The translations under genes and the position numbers were made by a program. A DNA stretch of 64,000 nucleotides. Source: Spirochaetales bacterium. Its GTDB lineage: Bacteria > Spirochaetota > Spirochaetia > UBA9216. The DNA lies in contig JAEKNX010000005.1 in assembly GCA_016839055.1 (NCBI GenBank), positions 62,001-126,000 of the forward strand. The letters are read 5' to 3'. Positions 42,888-52,129 of this stretch are shown here, in pieces. The stretch's first letter is position 1, and each line of letters begins with the position of its first letter. The notes beneath the pieces are model-generated. The model was given only the letters and a program-made list of their open reading frames with translations, was not told the DNA's origin and searched no databases.

Positions 42888-44572
42888 AATATATCACTCC
42901 CTCCAAAACGGTCTATCAGGTAAAAGGCCAGGCCGCAGATAAACATAAGCAGAGTACCCATCGCGCAGGCCCCGAAAAAATTATATGAAGAAATAAGACG
43001 ATAAATTGCAATTGGAATTGTCGGTATGGCTCCGTCCGACAGGATGAGGGCGGCGTTAATCTCTCCCGCAGAAATACAGAACGCGAAGGCTGCGGCGCTT
43101 ATTATGCTGCCCTTAAGAAGAGGCAGCTCAATCCGGATGAATGTAGCGGCAAAACCGGCCCCAAGGGTCTGTGAGGCCTCAATGAGGCTGACATTAATCC
43201 GCTGTATTCCTGTTGTAAAGGTTCTTACAACAAAGGGCAGAGCGATGACCGAATGCGCGAAGATTATCAGAACCGCCCTGTTCTCGGATGCTGACGGGAT
43301 TATGGACGAAAGGCTGTAGTAGCCCAGCCCTATGACTACCGCCGAAACGCCCATCGGAAGCATGAACATAGTTTCCGAGAATTCGGGAAATCTGATTTTT
43401 TTCCGGACGGAAGCGTAGGCTGCAATGATCCCGGCAGGTATAGAGATTAGAACCGAGGAGAAGGCGAAAATCAGACTGTTTTTTATAGCACTGCCGGCTA
43501 TCCTGCCCGAAAAGGCACTCTTGTAGGCATTCAGCGAGAAAACAAGTCCGCCGGACCAACCCGCTCTGCTCTGAAATGACCGGATTGCAACAGCAAGAAG
43601 CGGTCCTATTATAAGCAGGCTGATTAAGAGCAGATAAAGAAGCATCAGAAGCCGCGCCGGCCGTGAGAGACAGCCGAATTTGCGTAAGGCTATTGGCGCC
43701 TCATCGTTTGAAAAACCGGCGGCGGATTTCTTCTGCAGTTTAATATAGAAGTATGTCAGCAGGGCTGTAATGACGGCGCCGGCAAGGGCTAGGGATGCGG
43801 CCGCCTCGAGATCAATGCTGATTCTCGCGAGCCGGTAGATTTCAACCTCAATGGTCGAAAACGAGGGGCCGCCGCCTAAAACGAGAATTACTGCAAAACT
43901 CATGAAACAGAAAATGAAAATAAGCGATGCCGCCGCTATTATCGCAGGCATGAGGACCGGAAGGGTTACGGTTCTGAAAATCCGAACCGGTCCAGCACCG
44001 AGGATCTGGGCGGCTTCAATCCTGCTTTTCCCGCTCTGGCTCCAGGCCGAGGATACAAGTCTCAGACAGATGGGGAAATTGTAGAAGGTATGGGCCATTA
44101 TTATGGCCTTGAACGAATAAAGAATACGCAGCGGCGTTTTGTCGGTATTCAGTAGTTTCATTAAAAGGCTGTTAATAACGCCGCTGTTTCCGAAGCAGAG
44201 GACAAAACCCAGAACCACGAGAACCGACGGCAGGACAAAGGGGAGAGTTGTCAGGCTGTTTACAAGCCTTTTCCCCCGGAACTCAAGATGCGACATCAAC
44301 CAGGCGCCTGGCAGCCCTATTAAGATTGCCGATAGGGTACTTACCGCTGCCTGAAGAAAGGTGAAGCTTATTATTGAGCGGTAATAGGGATTTTGAAGAG
44401 TATCAATAAAACCGGCGAAAGTGATATTTCGGAAGATAGATAAGACCGGAAATATAAAGAAGACTCCGAGTACGGAAACGGGAAATAAAAAAAGTATTGA
44501 TGAGGCTGAATACCTCCCGCCCGCTCTTTGAGCGGGAAGTATTTTTTCAGCCGAATAATTAAGCAATATCAA
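42884..44572 (-). CDS. thiP: Thiamine ABC transporter permease (fused two-domain)
   Basis: A 562-residue inner-membrane protein with two homologous permease halves, each carrying the EAA-type loop (RIEAAQILGAGPVRIFRTVTLPVL and LIEASQTLGAGFAATFIRIELPLL). About twelve hydrophobic spans. The start is TTG: 44572, or 44566, which is better spaced from AAGGG. A perfect seven-base hairpin (CCCGCTC/GAGCGGG) falls within codons about 13-18 and may reduce expression relative to the binding protein. Confidence 0.88.
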   Translation of the reverse strand: MILLNYSAEKILPAQRAGGRYSASSILFLFPVSVLGVFFIFPVLSIFRNITFAGFIDTLQNPYYRSIISFTFLQAAVSTLSAILIGLPGAWLMSHLEFRGKRLVNSLTTLPFVLPSVLVVLGFVLCFGNSGVINSLLMKLLNTDKTPLRILYSFKAIIMAHTFYNFPICLRLVSSAWSQSGKSRIEAAQILGAGPVRIFRTVTLPVLMPAIIAAASLIFIFCFMSFAVILVLGGGPSFSTIEVEIYRLARISIDLEAAASLALAGAVITALLTYFYIKLQKKSAAGFSNDEAPIALRKFGCLSRPARLLMLLYLLLISLLIIGPLLAVAIRSFQSRAGWSGGLVFSLNAYKSAFSGRIAGSAIKNSLIFAFSSVLISIPAGIIAAYASVRKKIRFPEFSETMFMLPMGVSAVVIGLGYYSLSSIIPSASENRAVLIIFAHSVIALPFVVRTFTTGIQRINVSLIEASQTLGAGFAATFIRIELPLLKGSIISAAAFAFCISAGEINAALILSDGAIPTIPIAIYRLISSYNFFGACAMGTLLMFICGLAFYLIDRFGGSDIF

Positions 44573-44578
44573 GTTCCC

Positions 44579-45622
44579 TTATTTAGTTGTCGCTTCCAGC
44601 CAGCTCTGAAGCCAATTCTCCAGATTCGCATCTATTTCGGCAGTAGGCAGCAGCAGCGGCTTCTCTGAAACAGGGGCATAGGAGAATGACTCGGGGAGTT
44701 CAATCTCAGGATTGACCGGCATCATGAAATTCGTCAGCGGTATTGCCGATTGAAAGTCCTCTGTCAGCATGTAATCGATGAACATCTCGGCGGCTTTTCT
44801 GTGGGGTGCGTCTTTTACAATGGCCATCGCTTCGATGTGCATGTAGTTGCCTTCGTCGAAGAGGACTGCCTTGTAGCGGTCTGTCTTCTCATACTCAACA
44901 TGGTAAGGAGGACTTGTTGTATAACTTAAGACCATGGGAGCCTCACCGGCTGTGTAGAGACCGTAGCCCGAATCCCAGCCGTCTGTAATAGTCAGGATGG
45001 ATGGGGCAAGGCGTTCCCAGTATGCAGGAAAATCGTCACCGTAGACGGAAATTGTCCACAGCAGAAAGCCGAGACCCGGGCCTGAGGTCCGCGGATCCAT
45101 GAGAATCAGTGAGTCCTTGTATTCCGGTTTTGTAAGATCTTCGAGAGTCGCAGGCGGATTAGTGATTTTTTCTGAATCATAATTAATCGCAAAGTATCCG
45201 TAATCGAAGGGAATTGCCCTGAACTCCGGGTCGAAGACGAGGTGCTCCGGTATCATTCCGCTGTTCTTTGGTTTGTAGGCGGTAAGGACATCTTCTTTAA
45301 GAGCCTTCGCAAGCAAATTGTTGTCTATGCCCATGATGATATCAGCCTTCGGGGCCTTTTTCTCAAGAATAGCCCGGCTTAATACCTGACCCGAGTCACC
45401 GGCTGACTTAAGCTCAACATTGATACCGTATTTTTCTTCAAACGGCGGGATGACGGCGCCTGCCGGTCCCCATTCTGAGGCAAAGGAATCATAACAATAG
45501 ATTACCAGTGTTTTTTCTGTTTCCGCGTCCGCGGAACTTTTGTTCTCGTCGTTTTTACTGCAGCCTGTAAAGATGAGGGCCGCTGCCAACATCAAAAGTG
45601 ACAGTTTAAGTGTTTTCTTCAT
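44579..45622 (-). CDS. thiB: Thiamine-binding lipoprotein of the ABC transporter
   Basis: A 347-residue protein from ATG 45622 (GGAGG ahead). The signal peptide has lipobox IFTGC (lipid-bearing Cys20). The mature part is a type II periplasmic binding fold with ThiB hallmarks: LVIYCYDSFASEWGP, DIIMGIDNNLL, DPRTSGPGLGFLLWT and LSYTTSPPYH. It captures thiamine or its phosphates outside the membrane. First gene after the TPP riboswitch. Confidence 0.92.
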   Translation of the reverse strand: MKKTLKLSLLMLAAALIFTGCSKNDENKSSADAETEKTLVIYCYDSFASEWGPAGAVIPPFEEKYGINVELKSAGDSGQVLSRAILEKKAPKADIIMGIDNNLLAKALKEDVLTAYKPKNSGMIPEHLVFDPEFRAIPFDYGYFAINYDSEKITNPPATLEDLTKPEYKDSLILMDPRTSGPGLGFLLWTISVYGDDFPAYWERLAPSILTITDGWDSGYGLYTAGEAPMVLSYTTSPPYHVEYEKTDRYKAVLFDEGNYMHIEAMAIVKDAPHRKAAEMFIDYMLTEDFQSAIPLTNFMMPVNPEIELPESFSYAPVSEKPLLLPTAEIDANLENWLQSWLEATTK

Positions 45623-45667
45623 GAAAACCTCCAGAGTATATTTATGATGTGTGGGTTTGTTCAAGTC

Positions 45668-45760
45668 TCGTTCCCTTCGCCGGCATTATCCGAATCAGGT
45701 TCAAAGGGTATAATCTCAGGCGGCGGAATCAATTTCCGCCGGCCACCCCACGACTCCTAT
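45668..45760 (-). promoter_or_regulatory. TPP riboswitch (THI element) controlling thiBPQ
   Basis: Read on the minus strand, the conserved blocks appear in order: GGGGTG, a variable P3 arm (GGCCGGCGGAAATT...CCGCC), CTGAGAttatACCCTTTGAACC, TGATTCGGATAATGCCGGCGAAGGGAA. The CTGAGA and ACCCTTTGAACCTGAT cores are diagnostic of TPP riboswitches. It ends about 30 bases before the thiB ribosome site. No terminator hairpin is obvious in between, so control may act on translation. Confidence 0.95.
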
Positions 45761-45789
45761 AGCTTAGAAAATGTTTAACGAAGTGTCAA
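45761..45789 (-). promoter_or_regulatory. Promoter of the thiBPQ operon
   Basis: -35 TTGACA (45789-45784), 17-base spacer, -10 TAAGCT (45766-45761) on the minus strand, directly upstream of the riboswitch. Confidence 0.6.
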
Positions 45790-45803
45790 GTGCGGATCAG
45801 ATA

Positions 45804-45812
45804 TGTTATAAT
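45804..45812 (+). promoter_or_regulatory. Extended -10 promoter of the lipocalin gene
   Basis: TGTTATAAT (45804-45812), a textbook extended -10, about 16 bases before the ATG at 45829. It excludes the in-frame GTG at 45790 as a start and overlaps the divergent thi promoter region. Confidence 0.5.
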
Positions 45813-45828
45813 GGGATGGGGTGCTATT

Positions 45829-46365
45829 ATGAGAAAGTTATATATTACAATTTTATTGGTATTATTATTTAGTTCATGCACAACTATATTAACTGATTCA
45901 ACTTCGATGAAATTAGTTTCAAAGGTTGATCTGCAGAAGTATACAGGCCTCTGGTATCAGGTCGGCAGATACCCGCATTTCTTTCAATCTGATGACTGTT
46001 CGGAATCGACAGCTGAGTATTCTTTTACTGAAGATGGGAAAATAGAGGTGCTAAACCGATGCTGGAAGGACTTTTACAGTGGGGAATATACATCTGAAGT
46101 CAGAGCCCTCGGAACTCCAGTCGATGAAAACGGTAATTGGCTGAGAGTACTTTTTTATGGTATTTTTCCGGCTGATTACCTGATAATTGAGCTTGATTCG
46201 GAAAATTATCAGTGGGCGGCAGTTACCTCCCCAAACGAAAATACTCTCTGGATTTTAAGCCGGGAAGCCTCCCTTCCGGAAGAAGTTTATTCGTCCATTA
46301 TATCTTCGCTTGAGAAAAAGGGTTTTGACAGCACTAAAATAATAAAAACTTCCAGACAGAGATAG
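45829..46365 (+). CDS. Bacterial lipocalin lipoprotein (Blc-like)
   Basis: 178 residues from ATG 45829. The signal peptide has lipobox LLFSSC (lipid-bearing Cys17). The lipocalin first motif GLWYQVGRYPHFF (G-x-W-Y/F, about 39-51) and the later WAAVTSPNENTLWILSR are typical of Blc, as are ADYLIIELD and the paired Cys residues (DDCS, NRCW). Blc proteins sit on the outer membrane and bind lysophospholipids or fatty acids. Confidence 0.88.
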   Translation: MRKLYITILLVLLFSSCTTILTDSTSMKLVSKVDLQKYTGLWYQVGRYPHFFQSDDCSESTAEYSFTEDGKIEVLNRCWKDFYSGEYTSEVRALGTPVDENGNWLRVLFYGIFPADYLIIELDSENYQWAAVTSPNENTLWILSREASLPEEVYSSIISSLEKKGFDSTKIIKTSRQR

Positions 46366-46430
46366 TTGTTAATTTGCGATACAATAATAGTTGCCAAGCT
46401 GAATGTCTTTAAGCGAAGCTTCAAAGATAT

Positions 46431-46646
46431 TTAAAGACAGGATGAAGCATAGAAAACCAAGGACCGTGCTTCCCTGTCAAATATCCAGTTTACAAGTTTA
46501 TATTTATCGGTGAAGTGGTAGTAGTAGGTCTGTCGCTTCAGGCCGCATTTTTCGGTAATGTCCTCGATAGATATTCTGCTCAGTGGTTTAGACTTCATTG
46601 TTTCTATAAGGGCCTCTGCAAGAATTATCTTGGTTGAGTTTGCCAT
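46431..46646 (-). pseudogene. TetR-type regulator fragment (DNA-binding domain only)
   Basis: A 71-codon frame encodes just the TetR N-terminal domain: IILAEALIETMKSK, SIEDITEKCGLKRQTYYYHFTDKYKLVNWIF. Full TetR proteins have another 110-130 residues that bind the ligand. Here the frame stops soon after helix 4, and nothing recognisable follows. An inverted repeat GTCTTTAA/TTAAAGAC (46405-46412, 46431-46438) lies at the breakpoint. Probably a decayed gene, possibly a small stand-alone DNA binder. Confidence 0.6.
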
Positions 46647-46821
46647 AGCTTCATTATAGCCGTTACAAATTTAATTGCAAATCAAATTATTGGCCTGGGC
46701 GGGGCCGCTCACTGACATTTTTGCAGTCATAACCGGAATGATTCGGCTTTCAAAGAAAATTGCCCTCAATATCGTAAAATCTGTTTATCAATATCGAGTT
46801 TCAATGTATTCTAAGAAACAG

Positions 46822-47892
46822 ATGAACAAGATAGTAATATTTACCGGCGGAGGAACTGCCGGACATGTATATCCGGGGCTCTCGGTAGCCGAAGCCCTGA
46901 TGAAGAAAGACGGCGGAATTAAAATTGTCTGGCTAGGCTCGGGCAAGGGTATGGAAGCTGATATCGTCAGGCAGTCCGGAATTGACTTTATAGGAATTCC
47001 GTCGGGGAAGTTGCGCAGGTACTTCTCGGTAAAGAACTTTTTTGATTTATTCAAGATTGCGGCGGGACTGGTAAAGGCCTTTTTTGTTATAAAAAAGATG
47101 AAACCCGACCTCGTGTTCTCGAAGGGTGGATTTGTCAGTGTGCCTCCGGTCACGGCCGCGGGTCTTCTGAAAATACCGGTGATTTCTCATGAGTCTGACC
47201 TGACGCCTGGACTGGCAACAAGGATAAACAGCAGGTTTTCAGAAAAAATTCTTGTCTCCTATGAGCGGAGCCTTGATTATTTCCCAGGGGGCAGGGCTGT
47301 TGTAACCGGGAATCCTGTAAGGTCGGCCATATACAGGGCGGACGCGGCAAGGGGACGGAAGCTTGCCGGGGGCGGAGATAAAAAGATAATCTTCGTAATT
47401 GGGGGCAGTCAGGGAGCTCTTCAGATTAATCTGCTGATAGAAGAGCTCATCGAAGATCTGGTGAAAGACTTTACGGTCATCCATCAGATGGGGGCTTATT
47501 CATTCAAGACGTCAAATCTCCACGGCTATATTACAAGGGATTTTATAAAGGAAGAGCTCCCTGATTTCATAGCGGCTTCTGATTTGATAGTAAGCCGTGC
47601 GGGAGCATCCACTCTCTGGGAGACAGCCTCACTCGGGAAGGCGTCCATCCTGATACCGCTTGGAAGCGGAAGCAGCCGGGGAGACCAGATTAAGAACGCC
47701 GAGGTCTTTAAGGAAGCAGGGGCCTCGATAGTACTGTCCGGGGATCTCAAGGCAGAAAGATTGAAGAATGAAATCTACCGGCTGATGTCGGATGAGACTT
47801 TACGCAATAAAATGGGACAGGATGCCCTGGATTTTGTTCGGGGTAATCCTTCCGATAAAATATCTGATATTATTAAAGAGAGGTTAAGTTAA
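46822..47892 (+). CDS. murG: UDP-GlcNAc:lipid I N-acetylglucosaminyltransferase
   Basis: 356 residues from ATG 46822; upstream in-frame starts add a tail unlike MurG. It makes lipid II on the inner face of the membrane. Motifs: FTGGGTAGHVYPGL (6-19), SKGGFVSVPPV, HESDLTPGL, TGNPVR, VIGGSQGALQIN and SRAGASTLWETASLGKASILIPLGSG. The ribosome site is weak. It is followed without a gap by cvpA. Confidence 0.93.
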   Translation: MNKIVIFTGGGTAGHVYPGLSVAEALMKKDGGIKIVWLGSGKGMEADIVRQSGIDFIGIPSGKLRRYFSVKNFFDLFKIAAGLVKAFFVIKKMKPDLVFSKGGFVSVPPVTAAGLLKIPVISHESDLTPGLATRINSRFSEKILVSYERSLDYFPGGRAVVTGNPVRSAIYRADAARGRKLAGGGDKKIIFVIGGSQGALQINLLIEELIEDLVKDFTVIHQMGAYSFKTSNLHGYITRDFIKEELPDFIAASDLIVSRAGASTLWETASLGKASILIPLGSGSSRGDQIKNAEVFKEAGASIVLSGDLKAERLKNEIYRLMSDETLRNKMGQDALDFVRGNPSDKISDIIKERLS

Positions 47893-48392
47893 TGCAGTTT
47901 GGAGATTTTACAATACTTCCTATCGATGTGTTTTTCACAATAATCATCCTGTTTATGATGATAAAGGCGATTGTCCGCGGATTTGTGACTGAGTTCATGG
48001 GACTCGCCGGTTTCGGCATGGGTATCCTCTTTGGTGTCCTTTTTTCGGCATTACTCGGAGATTTCATCAGCTCGAACTTCGGACATTCCAACTGGAATCA
48101 AGTTATAGCCTTTCTTTTAATATTCCTTGTAACCTATGTTCTTATCAAGGTTTTTGAAAATGGCCTGAATGCCCTTATTGACAAGATAAACCTTGATAAG
48201 CTCGATAAATCGCTCGGGCTTTTCTTCGGAATTATTGAGGGAGCCGCCCTGGTGATGATAATTGTTTTTGTGATAGAAATACAGCCGCTGATAAATACCG
48301 AAAAAATTGAATCAGAGAGCTGGTATATACAAACAATTCATAAGTTTATGCCTGACGGGCAAACTCTCATTGATGAGACCCTTGATGCCTAG
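47892..48392 (+). CDS. cvpA: CvpA-family membrane protein
   Basis: A 166-residue protein with four hydrophobic segments. The first two form the CvpA pattern (IIILFMMIKAIVRGFVTEFMGLAGFGMGILFGVLFSALLG), followed by ILIFLVTYVLIKVFENGLNALI and LFFGIIEGAALVMIIVFVI. The family is named for colicin V production; its wider role is in envelope homeostasis and is not well defined. The ATG overlaps the murG stop codon. Confidence 0.85.
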   Translation: MQFGDFTILPIDVFFTIIILFMMIKAIVRGFVTEFMGLAGFGMGILFGVLFSALLGDFISSNFGHSNWNQVIAFLLIFLVTYVLIKVFENGLNALIDKINLDKLDKSLGLFFGIIEGAALVMIIVFVIEIQPLINTEKIESESWYIQTIHKFMPDGQTLIDETLDA

Positions 48393-48411
48393 TGCCCGGG
48401 AGAAATAGAGA

Positions 48412-49587
48412 ATGTTTGAGAATATAATAGGTCAGCAGCGTGTTGTGGAAGAAATTGAAAAGGCGGTAACAGGGAAAGCTCTTCCCGGCTCACTGCTATT
48501 CAGCGGCGATCATTATTCAGGCAAGATTTCCACTGCCCTCGAACTTTCACGAATCTTGACCTGTTCCGGGGATAAGAGCTGGAACTGCGCCTGCAGATCA
48601 TGTGAGAATCAGAGGCTTCTTCTTCATCCCTATATTCAGATTCTCGGCAGCAGTTTTTTCATGGAAGATATAAACGCCTGTGCCGACATTATCAAGGCCA
48701 AGCAGCCTGTTTATGCCAGGTATATGTTTATTAGGGCAGTCCGAAAGCTACTGAAACGATTCGACCCTGTTTTGTGGGAAGGGAATGAGCCGAAGTTCAA
48801 ACAGGTTGCGGCCAATGCTGTTAAGGCGGAAGAGCTGCTTCGCGAAATAAAGATAGATGGAGACCTTGAGCCTACTGTAAAGCTTGCTAAATTAGTCGAC
48901 CGGATAGTAAACGAGTGTGGGAAAATTGCAGACTCCTATAATTCAGATAATATCCCGATAGATCAGATCCGGCGGATTCACAGCTGGGCCCGAACATCGT
49001 CTGAATCCTGTAAGATAGTTATATTTGAAAATGCCGACCTTATGGGAGATTCATCGAGAAATTCTCTATTGAAAATTCTTGAAGAACCGCCGGAAAATTG
49101 TTATTTCATCCTGACTACCAGCCGTAAGGGCGCAATCATTCCGACCATTCTTTCGAGAGTCAGGGTTTATAATTTTAAATCCAGGACCGATACCGAGGCG
49201 GACGAGGTTATAAGAAAGATATTCCGGGAGGATCGGACAGGATACCGCAGCATAAGAGAATATTTTCTCGGCCGGAAGTCCGATATCATCGCTCTGAAAC
49301 AGCTTGCTTCAGATTTTACCGACTCTGTAGTTGAGATGGAAACCGGGAAGAATCTCGGCATTATCGGAAATTTTAAGGATGTTTTCAGCCAGAAGCGGCT
49401 GTTCACCCTGTTTGTTGAAGAATGTGTCGCGATAATGAGAGTGAGGCTTAAGGAAGGCAGGCTTGACGCCCACAGGGCGATGGAGCTGAATGAGCTGTTT
49501 CGTAAGGCAATGCTGAGAAGAGAACAGTATAATCAATCTTCGCAGCTGGTTCTTGAGTCATTGTTTTACAGCGCGGCCGGAAAATAA
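48412..49587 (+). CDS. holB: DNA polymerase III delta-prime-like clamp-loader subunit
   Basis: A 391-residue AAA-fold protein: IIGQQRVVEEIEKAV, a degenerate P-loop GDHYSGKIS (Ile where Ser/Thr is usual after GK), a zinc-type cluster (CACRSCENQRLLLHP), SCKIVIFENADLM, SRNSLLKILEEPPENCYFIL and LSRVRVYNF. Delta-prime does not need to bind ATP, so the P-loop change is acceptable. An insertion (about residues 85-175) lies between the zinc part and the SRC motifs. Confidence 0.85.
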   Translation: MFENIIGQQRVVEEIEKAVTGKALPGSLLFSGDHYSGKISTALELSRILTCSGDKSWNCACRSCENQRLLLHPYIQILGSSFFMEDINACADIIKAKQPVYARYMFIRAVRKLLKRFDPVLWEGNEPKFKQVAANAVKAEELLREIKIDGDLEPTVKLAKLVDRIVNECGKIADSYNSDNIPIDQIRRIHSWARTSSESCKIVIFENADLMGDSSRNSLLKILEEPPENCYFILTTSRKGAIIPTILSRVRVYNFKSRTDTEADEVIRKIFREDRTGYRSIREYFLGRKSDIIALKQLASDFTDSVVEMETGKNLGIIGNFKDVFSQKRLFTLFVEECVAIMRVRLKEGRLDAHRAMELNELFRKAMLRREQYNQSSQLVLESLFYSAAGK

Positions 49588-49605
49588 GATTTTCGGGAGA
49601 CGGAA

Positions 49606-50781
49606 TTGAGGAAATTTTTAGCACGGGCTCTCAGCAAACTAGGGCGTCTTGATGAGGCACAGGTAAAAGCTCTGGTGAAGGAGCTGGCCGACGAGAATGA
49701 AATTCTTGAGAGTTCGCTTCACTCGATGACTGCCGGAGTGATTGTCATGGATTCAAACGGAGTTATTTCATTCATTAACCGTGCCGTGAAAAGGATGATT
49801 CCGCTTCTGACTGCAGAGCCGACGGACAGGCATTACAGTGAAGTCATCGACGATGAAGAAATATTAAAACTAATTAGAAGCAGTGAAGAAAATCAGGAAA
49901 CAATTCATGACCAGGAGTTTGCCTTCGATGCACCTAACGGCGCCAGAATAATTACCTGCAGCATTCTTCCGCTGCTGCTTCATGATGAAATCTCAGGCAG
50001 CCTTATTTCCCTCCGGGATGTTACCGCGAAGAAACTAGCGGATGCCAGGCTCCGGCGGGCTGAAAGCCTTGCCTCACTCACAACAATGACGGCTGGTATG
50101 GCGCATGAAATAAAAAATCCTCTCGGTTCCATCGGTATTCATATCCAGCTGATGCAGAAGGCCCTAAACCGGGATGATGTTCCCGACGGAGCTTTTTTCA
50201 ATAAGAATCTCGGAATCCTCAGTGAGGAAGTTGAGAGGCTGAATGGAATAGTCGTAGATTTTCTCTTTGCTGTTCGGCCTATGGACGTTAATCTGAAAGA
50301 GCACAGTCTCCTTGATATAATTAACGATTCGATGGAGCTTGTCAGGCCGGAACTCGAAGATGCAGGAATTGAGATTGAAACATTATTTGAGGACAATGTT
50401 CCGAAGCTTAAGCTTGATGATAAACTTATTAAACAGGCGCTGCTTAATATTATAAAAAACGCTATGAACGCGATGACCGATGGAGGTCATCTTGCAATTC
50501 ATGTTTTTGCAGAAAATGACACAGTTGTGCTGATAATCAAGGATGACGGTGAAGGTATTCCGGAGGAGAACCTGAACAAGATTTTTGAACCGTATTTTAC
50601 AACAAAAGACTTTGGTTCGGGTCTCGGCCTGACTCTGGTTTATAAAATAATAAAGGAACACGCTGGAGAGATTCAGCTCAAATCAAAGCTGGGCATAGGC
50701 ACGAGCTTTATTATCAAACTTCCTGTTCCGCAGAAAGATCAGCACCTTATTGGCTGGAATGGAGAATCAGATGAAGTTTAA
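49606..50781 (+). CDS. PAS-domain sensor histidine kinase (NtrB-like)
   Basis: A 391-residue cytoplasmic kinase beginning at TTG 49606, with GGGAG six bases ahead. A coiled start leads to a PAS domain (residues about 38-150, MTAGVIVMDSNGVISFINRAVKRM), then the H-box MAHEIKNPLGSI (His167) and an ATPase domain with N (IKNAMNAM), G1 (DDGEGIPEEN) and G2 (GSGLGLTLVYKI). It should phosphorylate the regulator encoded just downstream; the genes overlap by 11 bases. Confidence 0.92.
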   Translation: MRKFLARALSKLGRLDEAQVKALVKELADENEILESSLHSMTAGVIVMDSNGVISFINRAVKRMIPLLTAEPTDRHYSEVIDDEEILKLIRSSEENQETIHDQEFAFDAPNGARIITCSILPLLLHDEISGSLISLRDVTAKKLADARLRRAESLASLTTMTAGMAHEIKNPLGSIGIHIQLMQKALNRDDVPDGAFFNKNLGILSEEVERLNGIVVDFLFAVRPMDVNLKEHSLLDIINDSMELVRPELEDAGIEIETLFEDNVPKLKLDDKLIKQALLNIIKNAMNAMTDGGHLAIHVFAENDTVVLIIKDDGEGIPEENLNKIFEPYFTTKDFGSGLGLTLVYKIIKEHAGEIQLKSKLGIGTSFIIKLPVPQKDQHLIGWNGESDEV

Positions 50782-52129
50782 TCTCTTGATAGTTGATGAT
50801 GAAAAAAATATTCGTGAAGGCCTCGGCACCTCCCTCGAAATGGACGGCTATACTATCATGTTGGCTTCGAATGGAGAAGATGCCCTGAAGATTCTTAACA
50901 GCCATGATGTTGATCTCATAATAAGTGACCTGAAAATGCCGGTTATGAGCGGACAGGAGCTGCTTCGAAAGGTTATTTCCTCCAATCCGGGGCTGCCCGT
51001 AATAATTTTAACCGGACACGGAACCATTGAAACCGCTGTAAATGCGATGAGAGACGGTGCATATGATTTTCTGACAAAACCTGTGAACCTGGACAGACTC
51101 ACCCTCCTCGTGAAGCGTGCTCTTGAAGGCCGGGCCCTCATCCTCGAGCATCGGGCCCTGAAGGATGAGGTTGACCGCCTGAAATCGAAGCAGAAGTTCA
51201 GCCGGATAATAGGAAAGAGCACCGGAATGAAGAGGGTGATGGAGATAGTCGAACAGGTAGCGGCCACCCGCGCGTCGGTTCTCATTACCGGCGAGAGCGG
51301 TGTAGGAAAAGAACTCATTGCCGATGCCATTCATGAGCTGTCGGACAGGAAGGATAAACCCTTCATCAAGGTCCATTGTGCCGCCCTGTCTGAGAGTCTT
51401 CTCGAGAGTGAACTCTTCGGGCATGAGAAGGGCTCCTTTACAGGAGCGATATCCAGAAAACGCGGCAGATTTGAGTTGGCGAATCTCGGTTCAATATTTC
51501 TCGACGAGATAGGAGAGATCGATCAGTCAACTCAGATAAAAATACTCAGAGTGCTCCAGGAAAAAACCTTCGAGCGGGTAGGCGGAGAAGTGACTGTTGA
51601 GGTTGATACGAGAATAATATCAGCAACGAACCGTGATCTGATGGCTGAGATAGAAAAAGGTAATTTTAGGGAAGATCTTTTTTACCGTCTTAACGTCGTT
51701 AAACTTCATGTTCCTCCGCTTCGTGACAGGAAAGAAGATATTTCGCTGATGGCATCCGTTTTTCTCCATGATTTCGCAACTGAAAATAAGCGTAATATTG
51801 ACGGTATAGAGCATAAGGCTATGCTTGCTCTTCACAATCATAATTGGCCGGGCAATGTCCGTGAACTTCGCAACTGTATAGAGAGCGCCGTTGTGATGTG
51901 TAAAGGCGAGGTAATTACAATCGATGATCTCCCTCCGTCAATAACCAGCTCAGCGGATCAAAACTGTATAAGAATCTGCACTGGAACATCCCTGGCCGAT
52001 GCGGAGAAGCAGGTTATCATAGAGACGCTTAACATGGAGAGCGGCAACAAGAGCAAGACGGCAGAAGTCCTCGGTATAGGCCGGAAGACTCTGCATCGAA
52101 AGCTATCTGATTACGGAGTCGATCTGTAA
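50771..52129 (+). CDS. Sigma-54-dependent response regulator (NtrC family)
   Basis: 452 residues from ATG 50771 (GGAG ahead). The receiver domain has phospho-acceptor Asp53 (IISDLKMP). The central AAA+ domain has Walker A GESGVGKE, the sigma-54 contact loop GSFTGA (usual GAFTGA) and Walker B SIFLDEIGEID. The C-terminal Fis-type HTH ends the protein (GNKSKTAEVLGIGRKTLHRKL). Partner of the preceding PAS kinase. Target genes cannot be inferred from this window; no sigma-54 promoter was recognised nearby. Confidence 0.93.
   Translation: MKFNLLIVDDEKNIREGLGTSLEMDGYTIMLASNGEDALKILNSHDVDLIISDLKMPVMSGQELLRKVISSNPGLPVIILTGHGTIETAVNAMRDGAYDFLTKPVNLDRLTLLVKRALEGRALILEHRALKDEVDRLKSKQKFSRIIGKSTGMKRVMEIVEQVAATRASVLITGESGVGKELIADAIHELSDRKDKPFIKVHCAALSESLLESELFGHEKGSFTGAISRKRGRFELANLGSIFLDEIGEIDQSTQIKILRVLQEKTFERVGGEVTVEVDTRIISATNRDLMAEIEKGNFREDLFYRLNVVKLHVPPLRDRKEDISLMASVFLHDFATENKRNIDGIEHKAMLALHNHNWPGNVRELRNCIESAVVMCKGEVITIDDLPPSITSSADQNCIRICTGTSLADAEKQVIIETLNMESGNKSKTAEVLGIGRKTLHRKLSDYGVDL

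Noticed and set aside
48412-48590. Broken P-loop in the delta-prime-like protein as evidence of a pseudogene
   Set aside because: Delta-prime subunits commonly do not bind ATP, and the remaining motifs and length are intact.
50848-51424. Long minus-strand frames opposite the NtrC-like regulator gene
   Set aside because: They lie antisense to the receiver and AAA+ domains and their sequences are rich in Arg and Ser, as expected from codon-bias shadows.
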